This document shows positions 1-8,221 of a DNA stretch of 11,536 nucleotides, piece by piece. The position numbers and the translations under genes were made by a program. The stretch's first letter is position 1. Each line of letters opens with the position of its first letter. The notes beneath the pieces were generated by a model that worked only from the letters and a program-made list of their open reading frames with translations, was not told where the DNA came from and did no database searches. Source of the DNA: Rickettsia typhi (GTDB taxonomy: Bacteria > Pseudomonadota > Alphaproteobacteria > Rickettsiales > UBA1997); assembly GCA_945861125.1 (NCBI GenBank), contig CAMASZ010000021.1, positions 1 through 11,536 of the forward strand, written 5' to 3'.

Positions 1-516
1 TTATCAGGAGCGTGGGACAAGCTCCGTACTGATCCAGTTTTAAGGTTCCTTATTACTGCCGTAGCTTTTTATGGAATGAGTACATTTGAAGGACCATTAA
101 TGTCAATAAAATCAGTTAATGCTCTTTCGCATTACACTGATTGGACCATTGGTCATGTTCATTCTGGAGCATTAGGATGGGTGGCATTAATTAGCTTTGG
201 ATCAATTTACCATTTAGTGCCAATTTTATGGAATAAAGAAAAATTATACTCAACAAAATTAGTCGAAACTCATTTTTGGCTAGCAACAATAGGTATAGTT
301 TTATATATGGTAGCAATGTGGATATCTGGAATTACTCAAGGCTTAATGTGGCGATCATACGATAATATGGGTTTTTTAAGTTATTCTTTTATTGAAGTTT
401 TAAGAGCTACTCATCCACTCTATGTTGTTAGAGCTTTAGGTGGATTGTTTTTTCTAACTGGCTCTTGTGTTATGGCTTATAATTTATATAAAACAATTAC
501 AAAAAGACATGCTTAA
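1..516 (+). CDS. ccoN: cbb3-type cytochrome c oxidase subunit I, C-terminal part
   Basis: This is the catalytic haem-copper subunit of the cbb3 oxidase, an inner-membrane enzyme that reduces O2 to water at low oxygen tension. The reading frame is open from base 1 with no start, so only the last 171 residues are present; the family is usually about 470-490 residues, so roughly the first 300 lie outside the window. The strongest signature is the stretch [18 protein letters not shown] at bases 130-183. Its HVH pair supplies, by family knowledge, the axial ligands of the high-spin haem b3 and low-spin haem b. At least four hydrophobic membrane segments follow one another, ending in a short basic tail (YKTITKRHA). 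Its stop overlaps the ccoO start by 8 bases, so the two are probably translationally coupled. Identification is confident; nothing suggests damage. Confidence 0.96.
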   Translation, partial: LSGAWDKLRTDPVLRFLITAVAFYGMSTFEGPLMSIKSVNALSHYTDWTIGHVHSGALGWVALISFGSIYHLVPILWNKEKLYSTKLVETHFWLATIGIVLYMVAMWISGITQGLMWRSYDNMGFLSYSFIEVLRATHPLYVVRALGGLFFLTGSCVMAYNLYKTITKRHA

Positions 517-1267
517 TCATCATGATAAAATTGAAAGAAACTCCATTGTTCTATTAATATTAACAGTAATAGTTATTTCGATTGGAGGAATTGTTGAAAT
601 TGCGCCACTATTTCGTACAGAGACAACCATTGAAAAAGCAGATGGAATGCGTCCTTACACTCCACTTGAACTTGCTGGCGCTAAAATATATAAAAGAGAA
701 GGATGCTATGGTTGCCATTCACAACAAATCAGGGTTTTAAGAGATGAGGTTGAAAGATATGGTCATTACTCAATCGCCGCCGAAAGTATGTATGATTATC
801 CATTTCAATGGGGCTCAAAAAGAACTGGTCCAGATCTAGCCAGAATTGGCGGTAAATATTCTGATGAGTGGCATACTCGTCACCTTATTAATCCTCGTGA
901 TGTAGTTCCAGAATCAATAATGCCTGGATATAAATTTTTGATTGAACGAGAAGCAAATATTTCTAAAATTGCCGATGATATGATAGTACTAAAAAAACTT
1001 GGCGTTCCCTATTCCGAAGAAATGATCCAAAACGCTACCTCAGATGCAATTCTACAAGCATCAAACGATAGAGAAACTGAAGGATTATACAAAAGATATG
1101 GCAAAAAAATTAACATCAGAGATTTTGATGGTAATCTTCAAAAACTTTCTGAAATGGATGCTTTAGTTGCCTATTTGCAAACCTTAGGAACTTTTGTTGA
1201 TTTTACAAAGTTTGAGCCAATTAGCATTAAAGAATATAAAGAAAAAAATTCTTCAACAAAAAATTAA
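509..1267 (+). CDS. ccoO: cbb3-type cytochrome c oxidase subunit II (monohaem c)
   Basis: CcoO is the membrane-anchored monohaem cytochrome c subunit that passes electrons from CcoP towards CcoN. I start it at ATG 509 (252 residues, beginning [12 protein letters not shown]). An upstream in-frame ATG at 467 would add 14 residues buried inside ccoN, and family members begin with a short charged stretch before the single anchor. The anchor spans about residues 12-34. The haem site is C66-Y-G-C69-H70, followed by the conserved [18 protein letters not shown] block, the [14 protein letters not shown] segment, and the probable axial methionine M138 in PESIMPGY. The C-terminal [13 protein letters not shown] helix is also typical. 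The 8-base overlap with ccoN and the 14-base gap to ccoQ place it in the ccoNOQP operon. It is a little longer than many homologues because of a lysine-rich tail and an insertion around residues 145-215. Confidence 0.96.
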   Translation: MLNHHDKIERNSIVLLILTVIVISIGGIVEIAPLFRTETTIEKADGMRPYTPLELAGAKIYKREGCYGCHSQQIRVLRDEVERYGHYSIAAESMYDYPFQWGSKRTGPDLARIGGKYSDEWHTRHLINPRDVVPESIMPGYKFLIEREANISKIADDMIVLKKLGVPYSEEMIQNATSDAILQASNDRETEGLYKRYGKKINIRDFDGNLQKLSEMDALVAYLQTLGTFVDFTKFEPISIKEYKEKNSSTKN

Positions 1268-1281
1268 ATTTAACAAATAAA

Positions 1282-1449
1282 ATGATTGAGTTATTAAGTA
1301 AATACGGACCTATAATTTCAACAATATTTTTTTTTCTAGCCTTTTGCTATATCATATATAGCGTCTTTAAAAAAGGATCAAAACAAAAGTTTGATAAATA
1401 TTCAAAAATTCCATTAAAAGAAAATGGTAAAGTTTCAAAAAAAACATAA
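1282..1449 (+). CDS. ccoQ: cbb3-type cytochrome c oxidase small subunit (CcoQ/FixQ)
   Basis: A 55-residue ORF starting MIELLSKYGPIIS and ending GKVSKKT. It has one hydrophobic helix at about residues 10-27 followed by a basic cytoplasmic tail rich in lysine. Size, topology and position between ccoO and ccoP match CcoQ, a small membrane subunit that stabilises the association of CcoP with the CcoNO core in other bacteria. Sequence conservation in this family is low, so the call rests mainly on gene order and topology. Spacing is 14 bases from ccoO and 13 bases to ccoP. No clear Shine-Dalgarno sequence precedes it, as with its neighbours. Confidence 0.85.
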   Translation: MIELLSKYGPIISTIFFFLAFCYIIYSVFKKGSKQKFDKYSKIPLKENGKVSKKT

Positions 1450-1462
1450 CTAGATAGATAAA

Positions 1463-2329
1463 ATGAAAGAAAATAATAAAAAAAATGAAGAAAATAAAAA
1501 AACATCAACTACTGGACATAAATGGGATGGAATTTCCGAATACAATATAGGAGCCCCACGCTGGTGGTTGATAGTATGGATTATATGTATAATTTGGGCA
1601 ATAATATATTGGTTCTTTTATCCTGCAATTCCGATATCTGGTGGCAATAGCAAGGGTATCTTAAATTGGTCAAAATTTTCACAATTAAAAGAATCGCAGC
1701 AAGAAATTATAGCTAAAAAATCAGTATATGTTGATAAAATATCAAAATTGAGTCTTCGTGAAATCCAACAAGATAAAAAATTAATGGAATTTGCTTTAAA
1801 TGGCGGAAAAGTTGCTTTTAAAGAAAATTGTTCCGCCTGTCACGGACAAGGAGCTCAGGGTGCAAAGGGTTATCCAAATTTAAATGATGATGACTGGCTA
1901 TGGGGAGGAAAAATTGAAGATATATATCAAACTTTACTTTATGGAATTCGTTCTGGACATGATAAAGCAAGATCAAATCAAATGCCTTCTTTTGGTTTAG
2001 ATAAAATTTTAAAAAAAGAGGAAATCAATGCTACTATAGAATATGTTCTTTCACTTTCAAATAATTCCAAAACAAATACTTTGGGAGAATCATTATTTAA
2101 AGCTAATTGTGTTGCTTGTCATGGTCTAAATGGCAAAGGAAACAAAGAGCTTGGTGCTCCAAACTTAACCGATGAAATATGGCTGTATGGCAATAAAAAG
2201 GAAGATATTTATTACACAATCTACTATGCTAGAGCCGGAGTAATGCCATTTTGGCAAAACAGATTAGATGATAACACTATAAAACAATTATCTCTTTATG
2301 TTCATTCTTTAGGAGGTGGAGAACGATAA
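1463..2329 (+). CDS. ccoP: cbb3-type cytochrome c oxidase subunit III (dihaem c)
   Basis: CcoP is the dihaem cytochrome c subunit that receives electrons from soluble or membrane c-type cytochromes. Residues 19-58 carry the FixP N-terminal signature (HKWDGISEYNIGAPRWW) and one membrane anchor at about 35-53. Two cytochrome c domains follow. The first has C123-S-A-C126-H127 with probable methionine ligand M174 (QMPSFG). The second has C216-V-A-C219-H220 with M261 (VMPFWQ). At 288 residues it has family length and looks intact. It closes the structural operon: the next gene is convergent and begins to be read from the other strand 33 bases further on. The assembly genes ccoGHIS often found downstream in alphaproteobacteria are not here. 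Confidence 0.97.
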   Translation: MKENNKKNEENKKTSTTGHKWDGISEYNIGAPRWWLIVWIICIIWAIIYWFFYPAIPISGGNSKGILNWSKFSQLKESQQEIIAKKSVYVDKISKLSLREIQQDKKLMEFALNGGKVAFKENCSACHGQGAQGAKGYPNLNDDDWLWGGKIEDIYQTLLYGIRSGHDKARSNQMPSFGLDKILKKEEINATIEYVLSLSNNSKTNTLGESLFKANCVACHGLNGKGNKELGAPNLTDEIWLYGNKKEDIYYTIYYARAGVMPFWQNRLDDNTIKQLSLYVHSLGGGER

Positions 2330-2362
2330 TAAGATTTTAAGTCTTTAAAGCTAAATTTTAGA

Positions 2363-4069
2363 TTAAAAATGGTATAACCTACGTCCTTCAAAAAATTCTT
2401 GTTTCTCAATTGGTTGAATTGATGATCCCGAAGGACGTGATTCATGTAATTGTCTAATTCCATTAATATCAGACAAATCAACATCTTTAAACAGCTTTAA
2501 GATTGATAAATTTCGACAGTTCTCATCTTTATATTCACTTTCACTATTTTCAACTCTCAAACTAAGAACAGCATTTCTTATTGACTCAAAATAACTCATT
2601 TTCAAACTTCTTTCTTCATCATCTGGAATTCTTTCTTTTAAAATATTTTGCATGCAAATTAATGAATCTTCACTTAATTGAATTGGGGATTGAAAAGTTT
2701 CATCTGAATTGATGTTGACTAAAACAAGCAAAGCAAGCAAATGAACTTCTTTTAATTGATTTAGAAAAATTTCTTCTTTAGCAATCTTTTCAACAAAAGA
2801 TACAAGCTTTTCATGAGAAAGACTGTCAATACAAGAATCAACAAATAATGGTATAAGACTTTCCAAATCAGGTTTTCCTTGATAGTTAATTTCATCAGAC
2901 TTATTTGAATAATCGATTATTTTAGCAATTACATTATCTAAATCAGCTTCAGATTTAATAAGCAATTTTGCTATATCTCGATACTCTTTTTGTAAAGCTA
3001 TAAAAAGCGGAGATCTGCCATCTTCATCAGCAATATTAACATCGCAACCCTCGCCTATCAATAAAATAGCTACTTCATAATGATCGAATAAAGAAGCGAT
3101 ATAAAGAGGAGTTTCATCATAATCAGATTTTGAATTAATATCAGCTGAGTTTGCAATAAAAAAATTAATCATTTCAATATTTCCATACAAAGTAGCAAAG
3201 TGAAGTGGGTTTAATTGATGTTGTTTACAGCTTTCAGATAAATATTCTTTAATTTGATTACCGAATTTATTACCAAAAAAAGTAATTGATTTTATAGCCT
3301 GAAACTTGGTTGCAATGTCAATAATATTTGATTGTCCCGTTAAATAATTTGCACAAAAATCATCTTCCGAAATCCGATCAAAATAGATTTCAATATCTAA
3401 AACTTCATCATACATAAGCATTTTTATAACGTCGCCCAAATTTTTTTGTTGAATTTTACTTAGATATGGCTCTCTTTCTTGATTATCTAATTTTTCAAGC
3501 ATTATTTTAATAAATAAAAAATGATCCTCACTTAAAGCAACATCAAAAACAGACATTCCTTGTCCATTTTGACAATTAATAATTTCCTCAATTTGCTCTT
3601 TAGATAAGCCATTTAAAATTAATTCTAAAATTTTTTTGATCTCAATAATTTCATTACTATTTGCCAAATAATGAAAAATAGTCATATCTCTTCTGTCGCG
3701 AAAATCAATAAGATCAAGCTTTTGTTGGTCATTTAAAAAATCAAAAAAATCTAAAAAACTATCAATTTTTCTACTATTGATATAATCAATTAAAAAGTTA
3801 CAGTAAATTTCTTTGATCTGGTCTGAAGAAAGATTATCTGAAACTGACATTAAAATTTTTTTAACTTCACTAAATTGACAATTTATTGCTACATACAAGA
3901 AAATAGATCTTTCTTGATCTGTAAAATTAATTAAATCACTCTTTTGATCAGAATCTAAACCATTAAAAAACCTTATAAAACCTTCGATATCTCTAGACTC
4001 TGTATACTTATGTAAAGAATCAAAATTGGATTCTGTACTGGATTCTGTATTTAAAATTGCTCTTGTCAT
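2363..4069 (-). CDS. ankyrin-repeat protein, candidate host-directed effector
   Basis: A 568-residue protein without signal peptide or obvious membrane segment. Three recognisable ankyrin repeats occupy about residues 286-315 (NPLHFATLYGNIEMINFFI), 319-348 (ETPLYIASLFDHYEVAILLI) and 352-381 (RSPLFIALQKEYRDIAKLLI). The N-terminal half holds two clearly related copies of a longer helical unit at about residues 26-92 and 100-166, both containing the pattern QK-x-DLI-x-F and ending LS-x-x-QI-x-EI. A partial third copy may follow at about 170-206. The C-terminal 180 residues are helical and unrecognised, ending in a basic stretch (EGRRLYHF). Ankyrin proteins mediate protein-protein contacts, and in intracellular bacteria many are secreted by type IV or type I systems; secretion of this one is inference. 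It is the last gene of a minus-strand set, 32 bases after the acyl-CoA ligase. Target and function are unknown. Confidence 0.85.
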   Translation of the reverse strand: MTRAILNTESSTESNFDSLHKYTESRDIEGFIRFFNGLDSDQKSDLINFTDQERSIFLYVAINCQFSEVKKILMSVSDNLSSDQIKEIYCNFLIDYINSRKIDSFLDFFDFLNDQQKLDLIDFRDRRDMTIFHYLANSNEIIEIKKILELILNGLSKEQIEEIINCQNGQGMSVFDVALSEDHFLFIKIMLEKLDNQEREPYLSKIQQKNLGDVIKMLMYDEVLDIEIYFDRISEDDFCANYLTGQSNIIDIATKFQAIKSITFFGNKFGNQIKEYLSESCKQHQLNPLHFATLYGNIEMINFFIANSADINSKSDYDETPLYIASLFDHYEVAILLIGEGCDVNIADEDGRSPLFIALQKEYRDIAKLLIKSEADLDNVIAKIIDYSNKSDEINYQGKPDLESLIPLFVDSCIDSLSHEKLVSFVEKIAKEEIFLNQLKEVHLLALLVLVNINSDETFQSPIQLSEDSLICMQNILKERIPDDEERSLKMSYFESIRNAVLSLRVENSESEYKDENCRNLSILKLFKDVDLSDINGIRQLHESRPSGSSIQPIEKQEFFEGRRLYHF

Positions 4070-4101
4070 AATTATTGATTTTAATAAATGTTGAAGTTCG
4101 T

Positions 4102-5850
4102 TTAGTTATAATATAATGATTCAATTACATCATTAAATTTTTTTTCTAAAACATTTCTTTTTAGTTTCATTGAAGGCGTTATCTCTCCAGATTCAATTGA
4201 TATGGGTTGTAAAATTATATGAAATTTTTTTAACTGCTCCCAGTGATCAAAAATATTATTAATCTTATTTATTTTTTTGCTAATAAATTTTTTAATAATT
4301 TCTGAATTAAGAAAATCTTCAGTACTACCTATAAAATTATGTTTTTTTTGTAATTTCAAAACTAACTCAAAATCAGGAAATAAGAGAGCTGATGTAAATT
4401 TTCTATTTTCTGCAATTACTAATGAACCTTGTAGAAATGGTATTTCTTGAATTATTTTCTGCTCAATTGGAACTGGTCTCACATATTTTCCATAAGCATT
4501 TTTAAATAATTCTTTCTTACGACCTATTATTTTAACAAAGCCTTCATTATTAATTTCAGCTAGATCACCAGTTTTTAACCAACCATTTTCAATATTTTCT
4601 TTAGTTTCATTTTTAAGATTATGATATTTTTGCATTATATTTAAACCACTACCCAATAACTCACCATCATCGCCGAGTTTTAATTTAACAGAAGGAAAAG
4701 CTTTGCCAACAGTGCCAATTTTATATTGCGAAGGACAATTTGTTGCCAACACTGGAGAAGCCTCTGTAAGACCATAGCCACAATATATGTTAACCCCTAT
4801 ATTCCAATAAAATTTTTCTAAATCATTTGATAAAGACGCTCCACCACATATTATCATGCGCATTTTTCCACCAAGTGCTAATCGAAATTTTTGATATATG
4901 ATCTTATCAAAAATTTTATCTATATAATTTACTTTTTGTTCTGGATTCTTAGTAAGAGCTCTTTTAAGCGCAAGATAACCAATAATTTTTTTAAATAAAT
5001 TTGCAGAATCTATCCCATCATTAATTCGAGCATATACTTTTTCAAGCATTCTTGGAACTGTTGTCATTAATGTTGGAGAAAATTCGCGTAAAAAAACTCC
5101 AACATTTTTTATATCATCAACAAAGTAAATTGAAACTCCGCAAGATATATAGTACATCATCACCATTCTTTCAAATATATGGGCTAATGGCAAATAAGAT
5201 AAAACAATATCATTTTCATAAAGAGGAAAATATTTTTTAGAATCAAAAATTTGCGATACCAAATTCTGATGAGTAATTTCAACACCTTTTGGCTTTGATG
5301 TGCTTCCAGAAGTATAAATTATTGTTGCTAGATCATTAGAATTAATATTTTTAACTAAATCATTTAAATTATACTTACCAGCTTTAGAAGCTTTATAACC
5401 AAGATCGAGAAGATTTTCAAAACTAATAGAATCTTTGTCATTAAATCCATATGTGATAACTTTCAATAATAAATTTTCTAATTTAATAATTTTAATAATG
5501 TCTACATTATCGGTAAAAATATATTTTACTTGTGCATCTTTTATTTCGTGCAAAAAATTATCTTTAGCGATATTATGAAAAATTGGAACTGTCACCGCTC
5601 CTGCCAAAATAGAACCCAAATCAACTATCAACCAAATCGGATTTTGATAGGAATAATTTGCTATTGTAAATTTCTTTTCCAAACCAAGTTCTTTTAATCC
5701 ACATGCAAAATAAAAGGATTTCTCAAGAAAGTCTTTGTTTGAAAGTGATTTTAAGATATTATTTTCTTTAAAATTAAGAGCTCTACTGTTTTCAAAATTA
5801 TTACCTTGGTAGACCAGTAATTCTGCTAAATTTGAAAAATTTTGTTCCAT
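4102..5850 (-). CDS. AMP-forming long-chain fatty-acid--CoA ligase
   Basis: A 582-residue adenylate-forming enzyme of the ANL superfamily, predicted to activate a long-chain fatty acid with ATP and transfer it to CoA. The core motifs appear in order. The phosphate-binding loop YTSGSTSKPKG is at residues 179-189 and the YGLTEASP adenine-binding motif at 359-366. TGDL follows at 427-430, then the hinge GRKKELFKNAYGKYVRP at 443-459. TPSMKLKR at 558-565 carries the C-terminal catalytic lysine region. The hinge sequence with its G-K-x-x-x-P-x-x-IE ending is characteristic of FAA1/FadD15-type long-chain acyl-CoA synthetases rather than acetyl-CoA synthetases. The protein is full length and has no missing motif. 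It begins 9 bases after the M48 protease stop, so the two are almost certainly co-transcribed. In an intracellular bacterium it would let host fatty acids enter phospholipid or lipid A metabolism; the exact substrate cannot be read from sequence. Confidence 0.92.
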   Translation of the reverse strand: MEQNFSNLAELLVYQGNNFENSRALNFKENNILKSLSNKDFLEKSFYFACGLKELGLEKKFTIANYSYQNPIWLIVDLGSILAGAVTVPIFHNIAKDNFLHEIKDAQVKYIFTDNVDIIKIIKLENLLLKVITYGFNDKDSISFENLLDLGYKASKAGKYNLNDLVKNINSNDLATIIYTSGSTSKPKGVEITHQNLVSQIFDSKKYFPLYENDIVLSYLPLAHIFERMVMMYYISCGVSIYFVDDIKNVGVFLREFSPTLMTTVPRMLEKVYARINDGIDSANLFKKIIGYLALKRALTKNPEQKVNYIDKIFDKIIYQKFRLALGGKMRMIICGGASLSNDLEKFYWNIGVNIYCGYGLTEASPVLATNCPSQYKIGTVGKAFPSVKLKLGDDGELLGSGLNIMQKYHNLKNETKENIENGWLKTGDLAEINNEGFVKIIGRKKELFKNAYGKYVRPVPIEQKIIQEIPFLQGSLVIAENRKFTSALLFPDFELVLKLQKKHNFIGSTEDFLNSEIIKKFISKKINKINNIFDHWEQLKKFHIILQPISIESGEITPSMKLKRNVLEKKFNDVIESLYYN

Positions 5851-5859
5851 AATTTTTAA

Positions 5860-6978
5860 CTAATAAATTTTTTTAATTAAGTTAATTATATAAGAAAATT
5901 TTGCATAAATTAACTGATGATCTTTTAAAATTTCTCTAACCAAAATATCAATTTTAGCTTGCTTAGAAAAATATAAACAAATTGCTAATAAAAAAATTAG
6001 CGAAAGAAAATTAGCAACATCATCAATAAATTTTGGCCTAATTATTCCATCCTCAATTTTTATATTTTTAACCCTTTGTATCCTAGACTTAGTACGAGGA
6101 TGAGTTGAAAATAATGTAAAATATCCACCATCACCTAAATATGAAAGAGCAACAGCCATATTTGAGCCACCAAATGCTCTAGCGGACTGATTATCACACC
6201 GATACTCAATTGAACGCGATACAAAACGTCGTAAAAAATTATAAATACCATAAACAACAAACCTATTAAAAAAGGTAATTAAAAAGTTAAGAGTTCTATA
6301 AATATTAAGAATAAACATTGAAATATAACCACCTTCAAATGATAAAAATCTTATATATTTAACAATATTATGAAAAATAAAATGTAAAATTTTTGAAATA
6401 AAATTGGTAATTTTTTGATTTACTATAATTAAAAAAGTTGGTAGAAAATCTTTATTTATAAGATGCGACATCTCGTGACCAATAATACTTCTAATTGAAT
6501 TTAAAAAACTTTTTGAATCTTGAGAGTTTTTTAAATAGTGATCAATTAAACCACGAGTAATTATTATCGCTTTAGATCCTAAACTACTAACAGCATAAGC
6601 ATTTATCTCATCAGAATTCTTAACATACAATTTAACAGATCTTTGTGCAAATTTATCTTTTACCTGATTAAAAATATTGGTTAAAAAATCGTAATCTTTA
6701 TTTTTTTCATATCGCAAACAATCTTTAAGAGAAGAGCGAACAGAAAACCCAAATAAAAAGTCAATAAAGAGATAAAATATCATTGCCGCACTTATAACAA
6801 ACAACATTAACCAAGATAAGATGATAAATTTTTCAAAAATATTGCTTTGAAGTATCAAAGTATTATTGTTTATTTTTAAAAAAGGTATCAACAAACTAAC
6901 AAATGGCAAAAAGATAAATAATAAATTGAAAACCGTTACAACATATACCAAAATAAAATTTATTGGTTTAGCAAGCAT
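5860..6978 (-). CDS. M48-family membrane zinc metalloprotease (HtpX-like)
   Basis: A 372-residue integral membrane protein with two N-terminal hydrophobic segments (about 8-36 and 48-76), further hydrophobic stretches at about 181-204 and 213-245, and one at about 321-338. The zinc site is H168-E-M-S-H172 (IIGHEMSHLINKD). The likely third ligand is E258 in RSIEYRCDNQSARAFGG, equivalent to the conserved E-Y/F-x-A-D block of HtpX. The C-terminal HtpX-type motif LFSTHPRTKSRIQRV is at 289-303. HtpX proteases degrade misfolded membrane proteins in the inner membrane. This one is about 80 residues longer than E. coli HtpX, through the segment between the second helix and the catalytic site and through the C-terminal hydrophobic tail, so it is best called HtpX-like. 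It is the first gene of the minus-strand set and has a promoter-like site about 135 bases upstream. Confidence 0.9.
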   Translation of the reverse strand: MLAKPINFILVYVVTVFNLLFIFLPFVSLLIPFLKINNNTLILQSNIFEKFIILSWLMLFVISAAMIFYLFIDFLFGFSVRSSLKDCLRYEKNKDYDFLTNIFNQVKDKFAQRSVKLYVKNSDEINAYAVSSLGSKAIIITRGLIDHYLKNSQDSKSFLNSIRSIIGHEMSHLINKDFLPTFLIIVNQKITNFISKILHFIFHNIVKYIRFLSFEGGYISMFILNIYRTLNFLITFFNRFVVYGIYNFLRRFVSRSIEYRCDNQSARAFGGSNMAVALSYLGDGGYFTLFSTHPRTKSRIQRVKNIKIEDGIIRPKFIDDVANFLSLIFLLAICLYFSKQAKIDILVREILKDHQLIYAKFSYIINLIKKIY

Positions 6979-7112
6979 ATTTAATTTAATTAATTAATAA
7001 CCAAAACATAATTTTTAAAGAAGCGGTGACTGACAAATAATACCATTTACCATAAGAGATTTTATTTAAGATATTGTTTTAAATAATATCAGATATTACA
7101 ATAATATTTAGA

Positions 7113-7141
7113 TTAGTAGCACTTGTACATCTTTAAATCAA
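7113..7141 (-). promoter_or_regulatory. candidate promoter of the M48-ligase-ankyrin operon
   Basis: On the minus strand, TTGATT (7141-7136) is followed after 17 bases by TACTAA (7118-7113), a reasonable sigma-70 type pair. The flanking sequence (CTTGATTT, then a block ending in CTAAATATTATT) resembles the sites found upstream of the CE-protease and lipoprotein genes. It would give a leader of about 125-130 nucleotides before the M48 start. Based on motif and similarity only. Confidence 0.4.
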
Positions 7142-7149
7142 GTTATAAT
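7123..7149 (+). promoter_or_regulatory. possible kdsA promoter
   Basis: TTGTAC (7123-7128) and a perfect TATAAT (7144-7149) are separated by 15 bases, shorter than the optimal 17. It lies about 235 bases before the kdsA start and overlaps the minus-strand candidate promoter, so the two could interfere with each other. TATAAT-like words are common in such AT-rich DNA, hence the low confidence. Confidence 0.22.
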
Positions 7150-7162
7150 AAAAATTTTATAA

Positions 7163-7246
7163 AAAGTTTTAAAGTTAAATGATTAATCACAAAATTAAAA
7201 AAACTTTTAAAGTTGGTTATTAATTCGTTTTATTCCTTGTGATTAA
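7163..7246. repeat. intergenic direct and inverted repeats upstream of kdsA
   Basis: A direct repeat of about 25 bases, AAA(G/C)TTTTAAAGTT then ATTAAT, occurs at 7163-7187 and 7201-7224 with a 38-base period. A perfect 10-base inverted repeat, TTAATCACAA (7183-7192) and TTGTGATTAA (7237-7246), encloses the second copy. The arrangement could be a regulator-binding site or a folded leader, since it lies downstream of the possible kdsA promoter. No known motif is recognised. Confidence 0.45.
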
Positions 7247-7384
7247 GGTTATTACTTAAGAGTTAAAAAAACTTAGCAAAATAAATCAAAAACGATTCAT
7301 CTTATAAAAAATACCATTATTTACTCAAGCTATTTCAAATTTTTAATTTTATACCAAAACAACAAAAATAATATTTTTTAACAA

Positions 7385-8221
7385 ATGAGAGTAATTCAAA
7401 TTAATCAAATTAAAATTTCTAATAATTTACCCTTTGTTTTAATTGCTGGACCCTGCCAAACAGAATCTCTTGAACACTCAATGATGATGGCTGAAAAAAT
7501 AAAACAAATATGCGACAAGTTAGAAATTGCATTTATTTATAAATCATCATTTGATAAAGCAAATAGAAGTAGTATAGATGGAAAAAGAGGTCTTGGTTTA
7601 GAAAAAACTCTCAAAATCTTTTCAGAAATAAAAAATAATTTCAAATGTCCAATAATTACTGATATTCATAATGAAGAGCAGTGTAAGTTATTGGCTAACG
7701 ACAAAAATGTTGACATCTTACAAATTCCAGCTTTTTTATGTCGACAAACCGATTTACTTGAAGCTGCAGCAAAAACCAATAAAATAATTAATGTTAAAAA
7801 AGGTCAATTTCTTGCTCCATGGGATGTTAATAACATAGTAAAAAAATTTGATCACTTCAATAATAAAAACATTATGCTTACTGAAAGAGGGGTTAGCTTT
7901 GGTTATAACACTCTAATTTCAGATATGCGAAGCTTACCAATCATGGCAAAAACTGGTTGTCCAGTTATTTTTGATGCAACACATTCGGTTCAACAACCAG
8001 GAGGACTTCAAAATTCAAGTGGTGGACAAAGAGAATTTGTTGAAACTTTAGCTTGCGCCGCAGTTGCTGTTGGAGTTGCTGGATTATTTATTGAAACCCA
8101 TCAGGACCCAGATAATGCTCCATCCGATGGCCCTTGTATGTTAAGATTAGATGATTTAGAAAAGCTACTAACAAAACTTAAAAAATTTGATCTTATTACT
8201 AAACAAAGTTATGCAAAATAA
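7385..8221 (+). CDS. kdsA: 3-deoxy-8-phosphooctulonate synthase (Kdo8P synthase)
   Basis: KdsA condenses phosphoenolpyruvate with arabinose 5-phosphate to give Kdo 8-phosphate, the committed step for the Kdo of the lipopolysaccharide inner core. It is a cytoplasmic (beta/alpha)8 enzyme. Family blocks are all present: IAGPC at 20-24, [12 protein letters not shown] at 52-63, [13 protein letters not shown] at 112-124, [12 protein letters not shown] at 136-147, [17 protein letters not shown] at 166-182, [12 protein letters not shown] at 196-207 and [16 protein letters not shown] at 235-250. The cysteine in the first block (C24), with H200, E237 and D248, matches the metal ligands of the metal-dependent class typified by Aquifex; the metal-independent E. 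coli type has asparagine instead of this cysteine. Length (278) is normal. Its last 11 bases overlap the response regulator start. The gene implies that this organism makes a Kdo-containing envelope. Confidence 0.96.
   Translation: MRVIQINQIKISNNLPFVLIAGPCQTESLEHSMMMAEKIKQICDKLEIAFIYKSSFDKANRSSIDGKRGLGLEKTLKIFSEIKNNFKCPIITDIHNEEQCKLLANDKNVDILQIPAFLCRQTDLLEAAAKTNKIINVKKGQFLAPWDVNNIVKKFDHFNNKNIMLTERGVSFGYNTLISDMRSLPIMAKTGCPVIFDATHSVQQPGGLQNSSGGQREFVETLACAAVAVGVAGLFIETHQDPDNAPSDGPCMLRLDDLEKLLTKLKKFDLITKQSYAK

Larger units (their letters stand above)
6979..7384. other. divergent intergenic region between the M48 gene and kdsA
   Basis: This 406-base AT-rich stretch separates two divergent genes and holds no ORF or RNA gene that I recognise. 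It contains a promoter-like site for the minus strand, a weaker one for the plus strand, and a cluster of direct and inverted repeats at 7163-7246. The word AAATAATACCATTT begins at 7036 and is repeated exactly upstream of the CE-protease gene. I looked for the CtrA pattern TTAA-N7-TTAA among the TTAA words at 7160-7266, and no pair has that spacing. Confidence 0.6.

Noticed and set aside
467..508. Longer start for ccoO at ATG 467
   Set aside because: It would add 14 residues encoded wholly within ccoN; the ATG at 509 gives the expected short N terminus before the anchor.
2330..2362. Bidirectional terminator between ccoP and the ankyrin gene
   Set aside because: Only 4-5 base AT stems can be drawn, too weak to support a call.
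2302..2484. 60-codon minus-strand ORF overlapping the ends of ccoP and the ankyrin gene
   Set aside because: It lies in another frame across the 3' ends of two well-supported genes and its product has no family features.
5052..5240. 62-codon plus-strand ORF inside the acyl-CoA ligase gene
   Set aside because: It is antisense to a conserved catalytic coding region, has low-complexity composition and no recognisable product.
7160..7266. Possible CtrA sites or replication-origin region
   Set aside because: Several TTAA words are present but none have the 7-base spacing of CtrA sites, and I saw no DnaA-box cluster.
8187..8210. Longer start for the response regulator at ATG 8187
   Set aside because: The extra eight residues precede an already typical receiver start ([14 protein letters not shown]) and would increase the overlap with kdsA.
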